Origin: Pisaster brevispinus
Lineage: Eukaryota; Echinodermata; Asteroidea; Forcipulatida; Asteriidae
Assembly: GCA_023634235.1 (NCBI GenBank)
Contig: JAMKCF010000018.1
Span: 8,010,768 to 8,074,767 of the forward strand
Length of the DNA: 64,000 bases
Direction: 5' to 3'
In this document: piece after piece, positions 20,515 to 34,100 of the stretch
How positions within the stretch are numbered: the first letter of the stretch is position 1
Layout: each line of letters starts with the position of its first letter
The notes under the pieces: model-generated
What the model was told of the DNA's origin: nothing
Database searches by the model: none
Seen by the model: the letters and a program-made list of their open reading frames with translations, nothing else
Made by a program: the position numbers and the translations under genes

Positions 20515-20750
20515 CCGAGTGAGCTAGCCCACCAGACTCAAGTTCAGATGGACTTGCCATCAGAGTGTGGGTTCGAATCCTGGTCATGACACTTATGGCC
20601 TTAAGTAAAACACTTAACCATAAATTGCTCCTCTCTACCTATGTTTATAATTGATAACCTGTGTGGGCTATAATAGATTAACCGCTTAGCGCTAACATAA
20701 GCAGCTTGAGGTTGTATGTTCCCAGGGAGTTGAGAATGTTTGATGATTGA
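20515..20750 (+). repeat. tRNA-headed SINE (+ orientation)
   Basis: It carries a degenerate tRNA head (GAGCTAGCCCACCAGACTC), an intact B box (GGGTTCGAATCC) and the family tail CTTAAGTAAAACACTTAACC. It is a SINE rather than a tRNA gene because the A box and acceptor stem are damaged and the tail is shared with other copies. Confidence 0.6.
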
Positions 20751-20889
20751 TTAAAGCAAGCCATTGACGCCATTGACCCCTTGCCAACGCAAATATGATG
20801 AAACTACAAGGGATTAATTACTGGAACTTAAACCACGCAATCTTCCCCTACCCTCTTCAGTATGGTCCACCCTAAAGTCTCTCCATATA

Positions 20890-21995
20890 AACTCTCATCG
20901 AGGATGCAGAGCTGGAGTTAGAAAGCAACGAAGACGAGCACATGCAGCAAACAATTGTCGCTGTGGTCATCCTAATGGACTACGTTACACACCTGCCCTC
21001 AACCATTCTAGAGTGAACAATCATGACGTGCCACATCACTTACGATACCACGTGTACGCAGATGATACACATCTCTACAAGGCCTCTGACCCTTCCACTC
21101 CAGGCAGCTCTGAACTAGCCATATCAAAACTCTGCTCCTGCATTTCAGACATTAAGAGATGGATGTTTGCCAACAAGCTGAAGATCAACGATGAAAAGAC
21201 AGAGTTTTTTGTTGCAGCATCCCCCCGTGCAATCACTTCTGTGTCCGATGTTGTTCTCCCCATCGGCAACTCTTTCATTGAGCCATCCAGGTCAATCAGA
21301 AATTTGGGCATCATGTTCGATCCATCCATGTCCATGTCTAACCACATCACTGCTGTTTGTAAGCCAATTAATTTCCACCTCCGCAATCTTCATCGTATCC
21401 GCAGATTTCTTGACCAGGACACCTGCCACCATGCAGTTTGTTCCCTCATAACCTCTCGTCTGGACTCTGGTAATGCCATTCTTTACGGTATTACCCAGGC
21501 TGAATGAAACAGACTTCAGAAACTCCAAAACCGTGCTGCCCATCTCATATGCCTAGCTCCTCGCTTTGCTAATGCTTCAAATCTTTTGTCTCAACTCCAC
21601 TGGCTGCCTATTCATGATCGAATTCTTTTCAAGCTGCTTCTTTATGTCTATAAATGCTCCCATGGTCTTGCTCCAAATTATCTTTCCGATCTCTTGTCCT
21701 ATTATACCCCTGGCAGAGAAGGTCTGCGGTCCTCCTCTGATATATCCCTTCTCTGTGAGCACAGGCCTACTCGATCTGCCGGCTCCAAGTCTTTTCTCTT
21801 GCTGGACCGAAGGAATGGAACAAAACTCATTACCTAAACTCATCAGGGAATCATCTTCAACTGCAATCTTCAAGAAAAACCTTAAAACCTACTTTTTCAG
21901 TCAGCCTTGTCATTAATCCTTTGTATTTTTTTTATTTCTTGTTTCTTTGTAATTTTCTCTTATTGTTATAGGCGCTTTATAAATACCTACATTAT
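20890..21995 (+). pseudogene. Internally deleted CR1/L2-like LINE reverse transcriptase
   Basis: One frame from 20890 to 21505 encodes an Arg-rich block (RGCRAGVRKQRRRAHAANNC) fused directly to the reverse-transcriptase core YADDTHLYK, with IKRWMFANKLKIN downstream. Endonuclease and the RT finger motifs that should lie between are missing. After a TGA at about 21505 the C-terminal region continues (LHWLPIHDRI, LLYVYKCSHGLAP) with a frameshift, then FKKNLKTYFFSQ. The element ends in GGCGCTTTATAAATACCTAC and an ATT microsatellite, typical of this LINE group. It is inactive. Confidence 0.8.
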
Positions 21996-22134
21996 TATTA
22001 TTATTATAAAATGGTAAAAGCCCTTTTTGCGGAGGTGCGTTCCAAGTCTGGGAGGGGTCAGTATAAGAACCAAGTATTATAACACAAGGCTGCCTGGGAT
22101 CTTTCTCTTACAAACTCACTGTTCGTTAACATTG

Positions 22135-22140
22135 TTTTAA
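22135..22140 (-). terminator. Possible ACSS3 poly(A) signal
   Basis: An ATTAAA hexamer on the minus strand lies about 40 bases after the stop. An AATAAA at 21931-21936 is another candidate but falls inside the LINE remnant. Confidence 0.25.
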
Positions 22141-22177
22141 TACAAGAGCGAAGAAACTTACAGCATCTTTCTCTAGA

Positions 22178-25100
22178 TTAGGCCGGTTGGGGCCGGATGA
22201 TACCAGATTTTTCCAGTTCTTCCCGGATCTTGTCATAGACAGTTGCGTCTTCTATCGTTGGTGGAATCTAAGAAAATGGAATAAAAATATAGGATTACAA
22301 AAAAAGCACATCGTGAGTGTGATTTTCTCGGAGTCTACCGTTTTTAGGCAATGGCATATCCTTAGTAAACTGTGGAAGACATAAGACATAAGAAACTTTA
22401 TTAGAAGAAAGAACATTGCTTGCACACGCTTATAAACACTACAAAATATCTATAGTTAAAAAGTTACAAAAAGCAGATAAAATATTGCACAAGAAACGAT
22501 GCACAGGGATTAAACCTATGTATCCACACCCAGTCTAACCATGGTTACTGGAAACCATGGAAACTTTGGTTTCTTATGGTACGCAGTCTGGCAGTTCTAA
22601 GGGTGAGTAACAGACACATGGTTTCAATTCTGACCCACAGCACATAAAACACAGCAAAAGTGCAACAAATCCACAAAGTCCACATATGAAACACATGATG
22701 AAAGCAAAGAAGTCCACTAGCACAAAATAACAAACAAAATGAACACAGAATAAACATCCCAAGTACAAAATTCTGTGTGAGCTAGCATTAATGCAGGATC
22801 AACGCTGTAAAACAAGTCCAAACACTTTAAGGTCCGAACAGTTGGAAGGTGTACTGTGAATGGAATTTGAAATCCTTGCTGTGTGTACTTACATTGAATG
22901 GCTCTCCATCAGCCAAAGCTGCAACCGTTGCTCTTGGAATCTTGCCCGATCTTGTCTTGGGTAATTTGTTGATGAGAACGGCCCGCTTGAACGCTGCCAC
23001 TGGCCCCACGCCGTGCCGCACAGCCTCAATCACCTCCTTGACTATCTGCTCGTGAGATTTGTCAATGTCTACAATGGGAAAAGAAGTCATGTTAAGGATG
23101 CCTATTTATTACGTGCTTTTCAAGAAAAGGAGCCCCCTACAAAATACTTGAAGTATCAAAAGTGATCTTGGCGTGAAAAATTAGCCAGTCTCTTACGCGT
23201 GTTGGAATATCTGATGCGTGTTCAAAAAGTTTTGGATGTCAATTGTTTTGAACTTACAACATGAGCAATGGACTTTTAGTTCTATTGAATGTAGTGAGTG
23301 ATAAAATAATACCTTTATATCAGTGAATTTAATAGATACTTGAAGGTATTATACAGAATTGCTAGAACTGACAAAATAGTCGCAGACAGTGTTTAGGTTT
23401 TGTGTGATCAACCAAATACATGAAATAAACCTGTACAAATTTGGGCTTAATCCGTTGTGTGATTCAGTGGGGAAAATAGTGAAAACCCATACACTATGTT
23501 CAGCATGGAAACACTATTTTCCTTAACTTTGGTTGAAACAACCGAAATTAGCTGATGCTTTTTTTTAATAGGTTTTCAGGAACAGTTTTCTTGAATTTCA
23601 CTTTACTTCAGAGAAAAATTGGTCACACAAAAAAAATGGTTGTAGAATGAACTTCATAGTTAGTTAGCTTTTAGACTAAAACTAAACAACGATGCTTTTA
23701 TCATTACCAATCCTGTATACCTTTTGGTAATACCTTTAATTTGAGCCCACACTATTTGCAAAACGTTCCCACACAGCAGCTTGTACTGCTTTTCCGTTCC
23801 GTTCTAGTCAATTTTCGTTGTGCATTTGTTTATTCAGGTCTACTAACACAAACACGAAGGACTACAGGCATAATACTTCCTCTTGTAAGAACAACATACT
23901 CTCCCTCAGCAAAGGGCACCTCCAGGAGGGGAATACAACTTTGTCAGGAAACAATGCAAAGGGCACCAAGGCAATGACCGGAAGCATGGAGGCAATTGCC
24001 TCTGTTGCCTCCACCATGAAGTATTAGCCCTGGGGCCGATTTCACTCAAGTCACCATTTGCGATCATCGCTATCACGCTTGCGATGAGATCGCAAACCCC
24101 AAATCCATCGCACTTGCGACGTCGCTGATTTTGCTTTTCACTAAAGTCATCGCAGTTGCGATGACATGACGAGGAAACTAAACGTTTTGTACGAGGCTAA
24201 AAGTAGTGACCTTTGACACAAACCTCAAGAAAACCGAACCGTCAGTCTTCGCATGTGGGCGTTGTACATGTCAAAATGTTGTTGCAGGCTGCGGTTCGAT
24301 TAAAAACGAACGGCATATACATGTATTGCAGTTTAAATGTAAAGGTTGTCATGCAGTAACAACAAGAGGACCATATTAATGCTTAAATTCTAGGCATTCA
24401 CTTAAAAAAAGGTGTACATGAAATCAAATTCAACATGTTTCATTTGTAGGCCTATAGCCCCCCCCCTTAGTATACTTACTTTTATAAAATCTTGTAAATA
24501 ATTGTAACGTTGAGGTGTATGAAAATTGACAAAATGAGAATATCGATTTTGGTGTTTGGTATTTAATGTCTGACACCCTTTATATAAGCTTCAGCACATA
24601 AACGAACTTCTAAAGGGGAATTATTTATTTTGTTTACTTTCCCAAAGGCATGGGCCTAATCACTATTAGGCCTAATTGGCAAAAAAGAATTCGTTTCTAG
24701 ATGCCCGATATTTTCGTCAAAGTGTTGTCATCGAAAATGTGTACATGGTATAAAATCGGAAAGGAAAAATTGTGGATGCTATGAGGCCTACATTAACTTT
24801 AGGCCAAATTGCTGGTTAAAATAACTGAACCCAATAGATGACGATCTCCTTTTTTGGATCGGCAACAACCACATTCAAGCTGAAAGGTGTCATTGGCCAA
24901 CTGCGTTGTGTGTATCCCGAGTCTCCCAGTAAAAGACCACGAAGAGTAAACGTAACGCCATTTTACCCTTTAATTCACGAACAAACTATACTACGTCGAG
25001 ACGTACACCGCTAAAAAAATCTAAGCACAAAATGGCGCAATCTATCATAATTTGCGATGAACTAACACTTTGCGGCCACTAACGAGTCATCGCAAGATTG

Positions 25101-28100
25101 TCATCTCTAATAATTGTTTTGCGATGAGTAAGTTTGTCGCAAAGTTTTAGTGAAATCGTTCTTCAAAATCCATCGCCAAGTTGCGATGGATTTGGGATTA
25201 AGCGATCGATTTCGGCGTTTGTGATGATCAAAACGCGTTAGTGAAATCAGCCCCTGGAGTTTCATCTTTGAGAGGGCAAGGCCATTTTCATTTTGCAAAG
25301 GGCACTTCCATTGGAAAACCTTGAAGGGGGCACCAAGGCCAAGACCAGGGGCAGTAGAGGCCAAGTGTGATCAGCTCTAGGACTAGTAACATTTTGAGAC
25401 TTGTAGAATAGCAGCTTCCGTATTTCAAGCCAAATTAGATTCGGAAACAATAGACTACGTACAAAGAGAAACTCTTACCCATTTTGGGAACGCATAGTCC
25501 GACTGGGACCAATCCTTTGAGTTTGTCTTTCATTGGGAAGACAGCACATTCAACTATATCTCCTTGATCGACGATGGCCTGAATAGAAACGAAATATTCC
25601 AATCAATCAATCAATCATTTAGTCAATATATCAATAATTTGATCAAACAATTGACTTAGTGTTGCTTCCAAGATTGTATTGTAGACTTGGGTGTGATCTC
25701 TGGTTATATGGCAGTTATCTCACACTTAGCATGAGGCCAGGCATACCAATCTTATCAGAGTCCACACACCTGGATGTTGAGTTACAGAGTGATGTATTTT
25801 AATGGATTCGCACTGTTTCCCCAAACCACCCACTCTTAGCATGAGGCCAGCCAAGCAATCTTATCAAAGTCCACACATTTGGGTGCTGAGTTACCACAGA
25901 GTGTTGTATTTTTATGGATTTTTACTGTACCCTCAAACCACCCACTATTAGCAGGAGGCCACCCAACCAATTTTATCAGAGTCTAAACATGTGGGTGTTG
26001 AGTTACCATAGAGTGGAGTATTTTGATTAAGTACTGCACCCTAAAACATCCACTCTTAGCATGAGGCCAGGCATACCAATCTCATCACATTGGGTGTTAA
26101 GTTACCACAGCGTGGAACATTTTAATGGATGTGTACTTTACTCCCAAACCACCAACTCTCAGAATGAGGCCAGGCATACAAATCTTACCAGAGTCCAAAC
26201 TTTTGAGTGACAACAGAGTGGAGTATTTTAAAGTATAAAGGAGGGTCTCTAGCAAATGAAAGTAGGTGTTACCTCCTCAATGGCGGCTGCGGAGATCCGG
26301 TGCCCGGCTACATTGATGACATCATCAGCCCTCGATTGGACAGACACGTACCCCTCTGCTGTGTAATACCCAGCATCCATTGTGTCATAATACCCCTAAA
26401 TAAAGATGTTTAAGAGACAGAATGTGTCACCAACAACAGCAGTAAGCAATCAATACCAGGAAGGGACTAAACATTGTAATAACACACCTCTTGCTGGTTC
26501 TCTATCCTTGATGGCTAAAACATGGTCACGTGGGGTTAACTAATATAGGCTAAAGCATGAGATTTGTGCCATCGTAAACTAGACATGTTTTGAGACATTG
26601 CGCGAGTATCGATTGCGAGAAATAGTTTCCAAACCAGGCAATATACTTATTATTTTTGACTGGTAAGGGCACTCTCAAGCATAATGAGTAATGGAAATAG
26701 TGAACAACAACTAAAAAAGTGAATGTCTTGGGAAGTTAAAATAGTTACTTTAATTGTTGAATTGCGACCCCTCATGGCACCCCCAATGACCAGTCACAGG
26801 ATGAATGAATGAAGAAATAGACTCTATGCATTAACATCATCCACCTGCCATCTTAGAGATAAAACAATGACAAAACAATCGAAATGCACAGATTTGTACA
26901 CACGGCGCACAGGATTGGCCAATGAACAACCTCTTTGACCTCTAGGCGAGGGCGCCCTACTGAAATGACATCATGTGCACAAGGTCTATTACATTATCCA
27001 TTTGAAGAAAACAATTTTTTTTTCAATGAGGACAAAGTCAGTCAGTTATAAACTGGCTTCCAACACAATCCTCCACCCCCACACTCTGTCCTCCTACTTT
27101 CATTCAGCAAAATTTACTTCCATATGATCCGAAATATTAAAAGCATTTATAAATAAAAGAAATGATAAACTTACTGGATATGTTTGGAAGTAGGTCTGTT
27201 CAAATCTTTCATCATTCTCCCATAACGTGCTGATAGTGCCTGGTGGCAGTGGCAATCTGGAACAAAATAATATCACACTTTTGTACACTTTCACTTTCAG
27301 TTACCTAAAAATAATAACAGGCATTTATGGTCATTTTAAAACCAGAATGTCCTCACTACAATGCCGCAAAATAATTTTAAAAAACCATAATATTATAATG
27401 GACATTTCTATAGTACCAGCATCCACCATTTGTACACTTATAGTGCATGAACACCGGCCACTGGCCCATTTATCTCATTCTTTAAACCATCTCAGCTCCC
27501 TGGGGAGATACAGCCTGTACTGCCAAATATGTAGCGTACCAAGCTAAATCAAACAAGAACCATCTCTGCCCTCACAGGTATACATTTACCCCTAGCCTAA
27601 AGTGAAGCAGATATAGTTAAAGTATCTTGCTCAAGGACACAAAGTGTCATGCCCAGGATTCGAACCCACACCCCAATGAATTAGCCACCACAACTTGGGT
27701 CCGGTGCACTTGACTGCTCAGCTATGGAACTCAAACTTTTGCACAGATATGACTATATGCCCCTATTTTAAATTGACAAAATCATAGCTACTAACTTGAC
27801 TGTGATCCGTCCTAACTCTTCTGGAGCAACTTCCTGGCTATTGTCATTGAGGATTTTAACTGGTGATGAAAAATACATAATAATAGAGGTACTTCATGCA
27901 GATTATTTATCAAGGGTGAGAATAATTTATGACCAAACAGTGTGAAACTAGTATCAATATTTTATAAGAGATGCCGAATTAGTGAAAAAAACCCATCAAT
28001 GTTTTCATTGTTTTAAAATGTCGGATTTTGGACTCACAAGATCAAAACTAATTGTCTTTTAAAGCTATAGCATTTCTGGCAAAATTATTTCAAGGGAAAT

Positions 28101-31100
28101 TTTCCGCTGTGATCATCTTTATACCATGTAAGTTATCTTAAAATTTGTGAACATCTTCATTCTTACAAATGTTATGCACATGATTTACAGAAGGGTTTAA
28201 AATTTGGGTGAAGACAAAAAGCAGAAGGTTTTTACCATTCCATCCGGGTACGGGTTTGCCCGTAACTCCATGTCTTGGGTTCAGATCCGTTCCAAGGCCG
28301 ACAGGAGAGGCTGTGATTGGCCAACCGGTCTCTGCAAAATTGAAATATGATAAACAAATAAATCAATTCATCATTATAATGATTTGTGCAGTTAATTATC
28401 AGTTAATTAATAACTAATAATAATAATTATTAATAATAAAAATCCCTACTTGCAGCTGAGAAACTGAATTGAGAAGGATGCGGCTACAGCGTGATTGAGC
28501 TGCTGGCATGTAAAGGTACCTTTGGCAGCCAGCCACATTGACTCGTAGATGACCACGGAGCACAGCCAGAAATCAAAAGAGGCACAGGAGAGAACCAATG
28601 CACCACTCTATTAACATTTGGCCATAGCCCGGAATCGAACCAGGGCTCGATTTAACAAAGAGCTAAGATTGGTCTCAACTGCGAATCAGTCTTAATTGCT
28701 AAGCAAAGTGTGATGTAACAATAGAAATCAGTAACGGTGACACTGAGAACCCGTCTTTAGATGAATCTCAGCTCTTTGTGAAATCAGCCCCTGGGCCACA
28801 GTGGTGAGGAGTGAGCACTTCATTCACTAGCCACCCAGGCAACCCCACCCCATGCCCAAATTATTAAAAATTTACCCAGTCAGTTTCCCTTGTGGTTTAT
28901 TACTTGATATCATTAAATATATGAATACAAAATATTTGATGAGATTCAAACTGCATTTTCTCAAGTATTCCAGTATATCTGGAAGGGATAGTTCCGAAGT
29001 GGACTTGTTCAGGTTGAAGTTAATTTTATTTTGGAATGTTTAAAAGCAATGAAGTTATCACATCAATCTTGGAGACCACCTATCGCGCTAGATAGCTCAG
29101 TTGGTAAAGTGCTGGTACGTTAATCCAGAGGTCTCAGGCTCAAATCCTTTCCTAGTCAATTTGGTTTTGGTGAACTAGACCAATCGGCCACGACATGCCA
29201 CTTGACACACCAAGTAATGGTTTATTACTTGATATTATTAATTGCTTACATGTACCTGTTTGCCACCAGTTGTCTAGTACCGGTGTCTTGAATACGTCTT
29301 TACACCATTGCATGGTCTCATTATCACAATGTTCACCAGCTACAAACAGCGTTCGGAATCTGAGAGGTTGGGATGACAAACATATGTTAGACTTGTTTTC
29401 CAAATCCATGTGAAATTACAAATTAAACAAATAATAAATCATAGGTTCTTGGCCATGTTGGCAGAATAACAGGGAAGGGTCATAAATTATTATTTTTTTT
29501 CAACCTAATGCTGATTTATAGACAGAATTATCAAAAAAGATACAATAAAGTTACATGTGAAAGTTTCAGCTCAACACAGTGTCGACTTAATGAGAAAATA
29601 GAAAAAACTGTCACACTATTTTCACAAGACTGTCAAATCCATCTACATTTAGCACGGTGACAGCAGGTACCAACCATGAGAGTGGGGGCACATGGTTAAA
29701 TATTTATCACATTAAAGAAAATTAAGTACGCTTTCAGTATACAGTTTGTTGGGGCGTGTTTATTTGCAAGGCAGTAAATAATATATGTTTGTTGTGATGC
29801 ACCAATAAGCATTGCATTGGGCTCAGGCAGGAACAGTGTTTACATGTATGTGCTGTGACCAATCGATGGATATGGGTTAAATCACAGGTTAGGCCGGAAA
29901 TCCATGTGTCCGTCATGCGTTGTGCATAATGTGTAGCGCGCAATGCGTAAAAATGAAGTACACACCAAGCAATGCATCTAGCTGTGCATATGGTATCCCA
30001 ATGTGTACTGTGTTACCTGTAGAAATAATGTGCATTTATTGGCGTGTAGTAATTCGATTTCAAAGGATTGCGAACTATGCATTACTGCACAATGGACACA
30101 TGGATATCGGCCTTAGTTTTGTGATAAATGTATCCATTTTTCATTCATTGTGCACTTACTTTGTCAGATGATACATCTTGGAGTATTTTTCATCCGTATC
30201 TTCCCGTATGATGGCCCTCAGCGCCGTGGGTGCGGTGAACATACCAGCAACATCATGCTGCTGCAAGACCCTGAAGAATGCCCCTGGGTCTGGTGTGCCA
30301 ACCGGTTTACCCTGAAGAACCAACCAGACAAGAAAAAGGATGCCAGAAACGTATTTTAATTTACTTCTTTTATTTTCAGCCTTCCAGTTAAAGGTAGGGT
30401 ATTACCATTGGTAAACATTCCAAAAATTAATGACCATAAAAATCTAATTGGTAAGAAGCATATCAGCTGTTGATAATGTATAAGATTCTAAGGAATGTCC
30501 ATTTAGAGAAAGCGATTCAAAGAAATTTAAATCTGAGAACCATTTCTGCATGAAACCTTTCTCAGATTATGTATTCCATTTACAGATTCTTCCTGCGTGG
30601 ACATAACCACTACAGATTTTCGGCGATATCTTAAAAATGCTATCACCTTTTGAAATAAAATTTTCACAGGTAATTTTTATTGTAATATCTACATTTATAT
30701 GGTATTAAAATAATCAAACAGTTCCAAAAAACAAAGGTATACTTCTGTGCTATGCTTCAATTCTCCTATACAAACGGTCTTGGAATTCATGCTCCAAATC
30801 TCCCTTTTCCAGGGGTTATTGTGTAACCCCCAATTCCGGATCTCAAAAAATAATACCAAGCCAAGGCACGGTAAAGATTTTTTTATAATGACGTGAAGTG
30901 GTTAATATATAAAATGGAAATTCTCAGATTGATGATTTGCAATTGAGTTTTTTTTATAAAAACCAATCGTGTAAAAACCTATTCTTGGAAAAGTATAACA
31001 ATTACTTTGGGTTTTTCAGGAATCCAAACGGGACTTACCTCATAGATGATCGTTTTGCATCTTGCCAACAAGGGTGCATAGCAGATATAGGAATGACCTA

Positions 31101-34100
31101 CGACCCAGCCCAGGTCAGAGGCTGCCCACCATGTCTGAAACATAGGAGAAAGATGAGATATTTTCTGAGGTGTAGGGGTCCAGTAGCTAGCTGACCTGAA
31201 AGTGTTGACTTGAATAGGTCAGGTGAAGGTTTCCACTTTTCCAAATGTGGTTTTACAGGTTTTTTTTGTATCAGGCAGTCAACACAGCAATTGCAAGAAG
31301 TTGGTTGGTTCCTGAAAAAGTGAACGAGTCACTAGGGAGTGTCTAAATCCGAGTCTTGGGTTCTTGAAGGCGTGACTCAAGTCACAAAGGGGAGTCTAAA
31401 TATAAGTATTGGATCCTTGCAGCAGTGACTCAAGTTACAAGGGGAAGTCAAAATGAGTTAAAATTAAATTTAGACTTTTAATGAGATCCGAGTCATCCAA
31501 CATACCTCTCCAGGATCGATTCCATAAAGACTCTTCATAGACCAGTTAAGAGCTACGGCATGACCACCACTTGGTCTCACAATTGCCTACAGGGGAAAGC
31601 AAAATTAATGAAATAGTGAATGAAAAGACATGATAAAGAGCTTTTGTCCAGCACCCAGCTTCAACAAAGTTTCAGAAATGTTTCTGCTAAGCACAAACTT
31701 GACAGGGAGCCAGTCACAAACAATATGTAGTACGTAGTATTTTGGCTGGTAATCTGTTCCTGCTAAGCAAGATTTGTCTGTGCTACGCCACCTTTTGTGC
31801 TGAACAGCGTAATATGAAATTAGGCTTATATGAAATCACAGCTTAGGCTCCTTCCGCCTGTGTGAAGTATCATACCAAATGCGCTTGTTCTCACTGCCAG
31901 AAACACCAGGGCAAACCCCTTCTCTTAGCGATAAGTGCAACTCAGTTCTTTCATGTGCATTACACAACGCACGGGACCAGCTACATGTACTTTACATCCC
32001 ATCAGAAGGACAAAGCAATAATGGTTCAGTGTCTTGCTTAAGGACACAAGTGTCAAGACCATGCTCGGCCATTAATTTATACAATAACAAGTCTCTATTC
32101 TTGCCTACCTTGGGTACACCAGTAGTTCCGGAAGAGTACAGTATATATGCAGGATCAGTGGCTAGGACAGGAACACAGTCATGACCTTTGGCTTTTAACA
32201 TGACCTCTTGCCAGCAAAGGTCACGACCTGGGATCAATTCAGCAGGTGCAAACTACAAGAAGACAATTATTATTATTATATCTTTCCATTAATGAAACCA
32301 AGGAACCCTTGAAGATGCCTTGCACTGTAACCGTAGGCCTGAAGATACGTGTGTGGAGAAGATGTTGAAGAAATGTCAGTTTTAGATGTGGGAGAAAGAA
32401 AACACAACAGGAATAAATCCATGTATATTCGGTTTTGCAGTAACACCATGTGTATGTATCTACTTTGTTGTGTAGATTTGTTCTTTCGGAATTTGTCTTG
32501 CTATTTATTCTACTGCCACAGAGCACATTTAGGAATTTGGGAGACTACTTTAGTTCTGAAAAGGACTGTCCTACCTATGGACTACTATCTGGACGGAAGG
32601 TTGGAAATCAGCCAGGACTACAACTTTCGCTTAGTGGACCAAGGGGACTTCTCATTATTAACTTCACTGCCGTGGAGTGAGTTCTTATTTGGTCTAAACG
32701 TTTCGACCAGCCTGCTCTATTCATCATCAGGAGACTAAATAAATGCAGGGAATAAAGCCATGGTTTCAGGTTGGGAAAACACAATCCACATGAAACGGTC
32801 CATAGGGGAGAAGCCACTTAGCCAATCTGATTGACCTTCATGATGTGCTTTTAATACTGTGTACATTAATCTACAATAATAATAACTTGGGCAGCTACAT
32901 GTAATCATCCTTCCTTGCAGCTGAGAAGCTGAATTGTGAAGGGCACGGCTACAGCTTGGTTAAACAGCAGGCATGTAAAGGAGAGATTGAAAGTTGTTCA
33001 TTTTTCCAGAGGGAGGAAAACAGGAGGGTCTGGAGAAAAACCCTTTTGGCATAGGAGAGAACCAACGCACAACTCTGCTCACATATTGTCTCAGCCGGGA
33101 ATCGAACCAGGGCCACCCTTGTGAGTTGGGAGTGCTTTTTTATGCACTAACCATACAAGTAAAGTTAAAGTAAAGTCTGTCTAGAGCCAATATGGCTCAT
33201 CAGGCCGGTGTTCATATCCGGTTTCATTGGCATGAAACGACTGAGAGTATTTCTATTCCCCCTGGACGACAGGATGCCAGTCCAACACAGGATACGCCCT
33301 AGCTCTCGCTGGTACCTCTTTGTACTCCTTGGTGGAGAGAAGCAATTATGATAAAGTGCCTTCCTCAAGGACATAAGTGTCACCACTGACCAGGCCAGGA
33401 TTCGAACCCACTTTCTGTAAATTACAGAACTTGGGTCCACCACCCTAGACCGCTTGGCCAGGACACCCCACAGTGCAGGCTGACACATAAATGTAAGGTT
33501 AACCTCTTCTGTGACTTATTTTGACTAGTGTGCAATTTTTAGCGTCTCAAATGCACAAAATTCTGAAAGAGATCATTTCAAGGGGAACTCCACACTTCCT
33601 TAAACTGTATGAATGTCACTTCCTCAAAATAACATTGTTCCATGAATGACTTCCTCTAAATGCTATGGTGACAAATATTATCAGGCCTCATAAAAATATA
33701 GGTTTGTTTCCTGCCACACGCTGGAAAAAGAGGGTCGGTAGGCAGGAATAAATTTTATTACAGGATTTTTTTTGCACCCATACCCAGAAATTAAGTTCAT
33801 CGACCAAGGAGAACTGATCTACCAGCAACATGTTGCTACAAAAAGGAAAACACAAATTTTGGCCCACCCCAATTTTTTATTTATAAAATGTGAGTGACCA
33901 TGAAAGTTCTAGATAGATGAGCACAAAGACTTAATACTTACGTTAGGCCGGTTGAAGATGATGCAATGCTTTGGTTTGTGTTCACTAATATCGATAGCTT
34001 TATTGAGGAGTTCCTTGTAATCTACGACTCGATTCGGCTCGATGCCTACAGACGCTGACACCACTAACTTAGCCTGCAAAGGAAACAGAATCATCAGGTG

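Noticed and set aside
23741..24027. Plus-strand small frames in the ACSS3 intron 14
   Set aside because: They lie in low-complexity repeat sequence shared with 25260 and 41520, with no sensible splice context.
29088..29163. Possible tRNA gene
   Set aside because: A and B boxes are present, but the acceptor stem does not pair and the same head plus tail occurs at several other sites, so it is a SINE. The same applies at 34685, 36430, 49647 and 57500.
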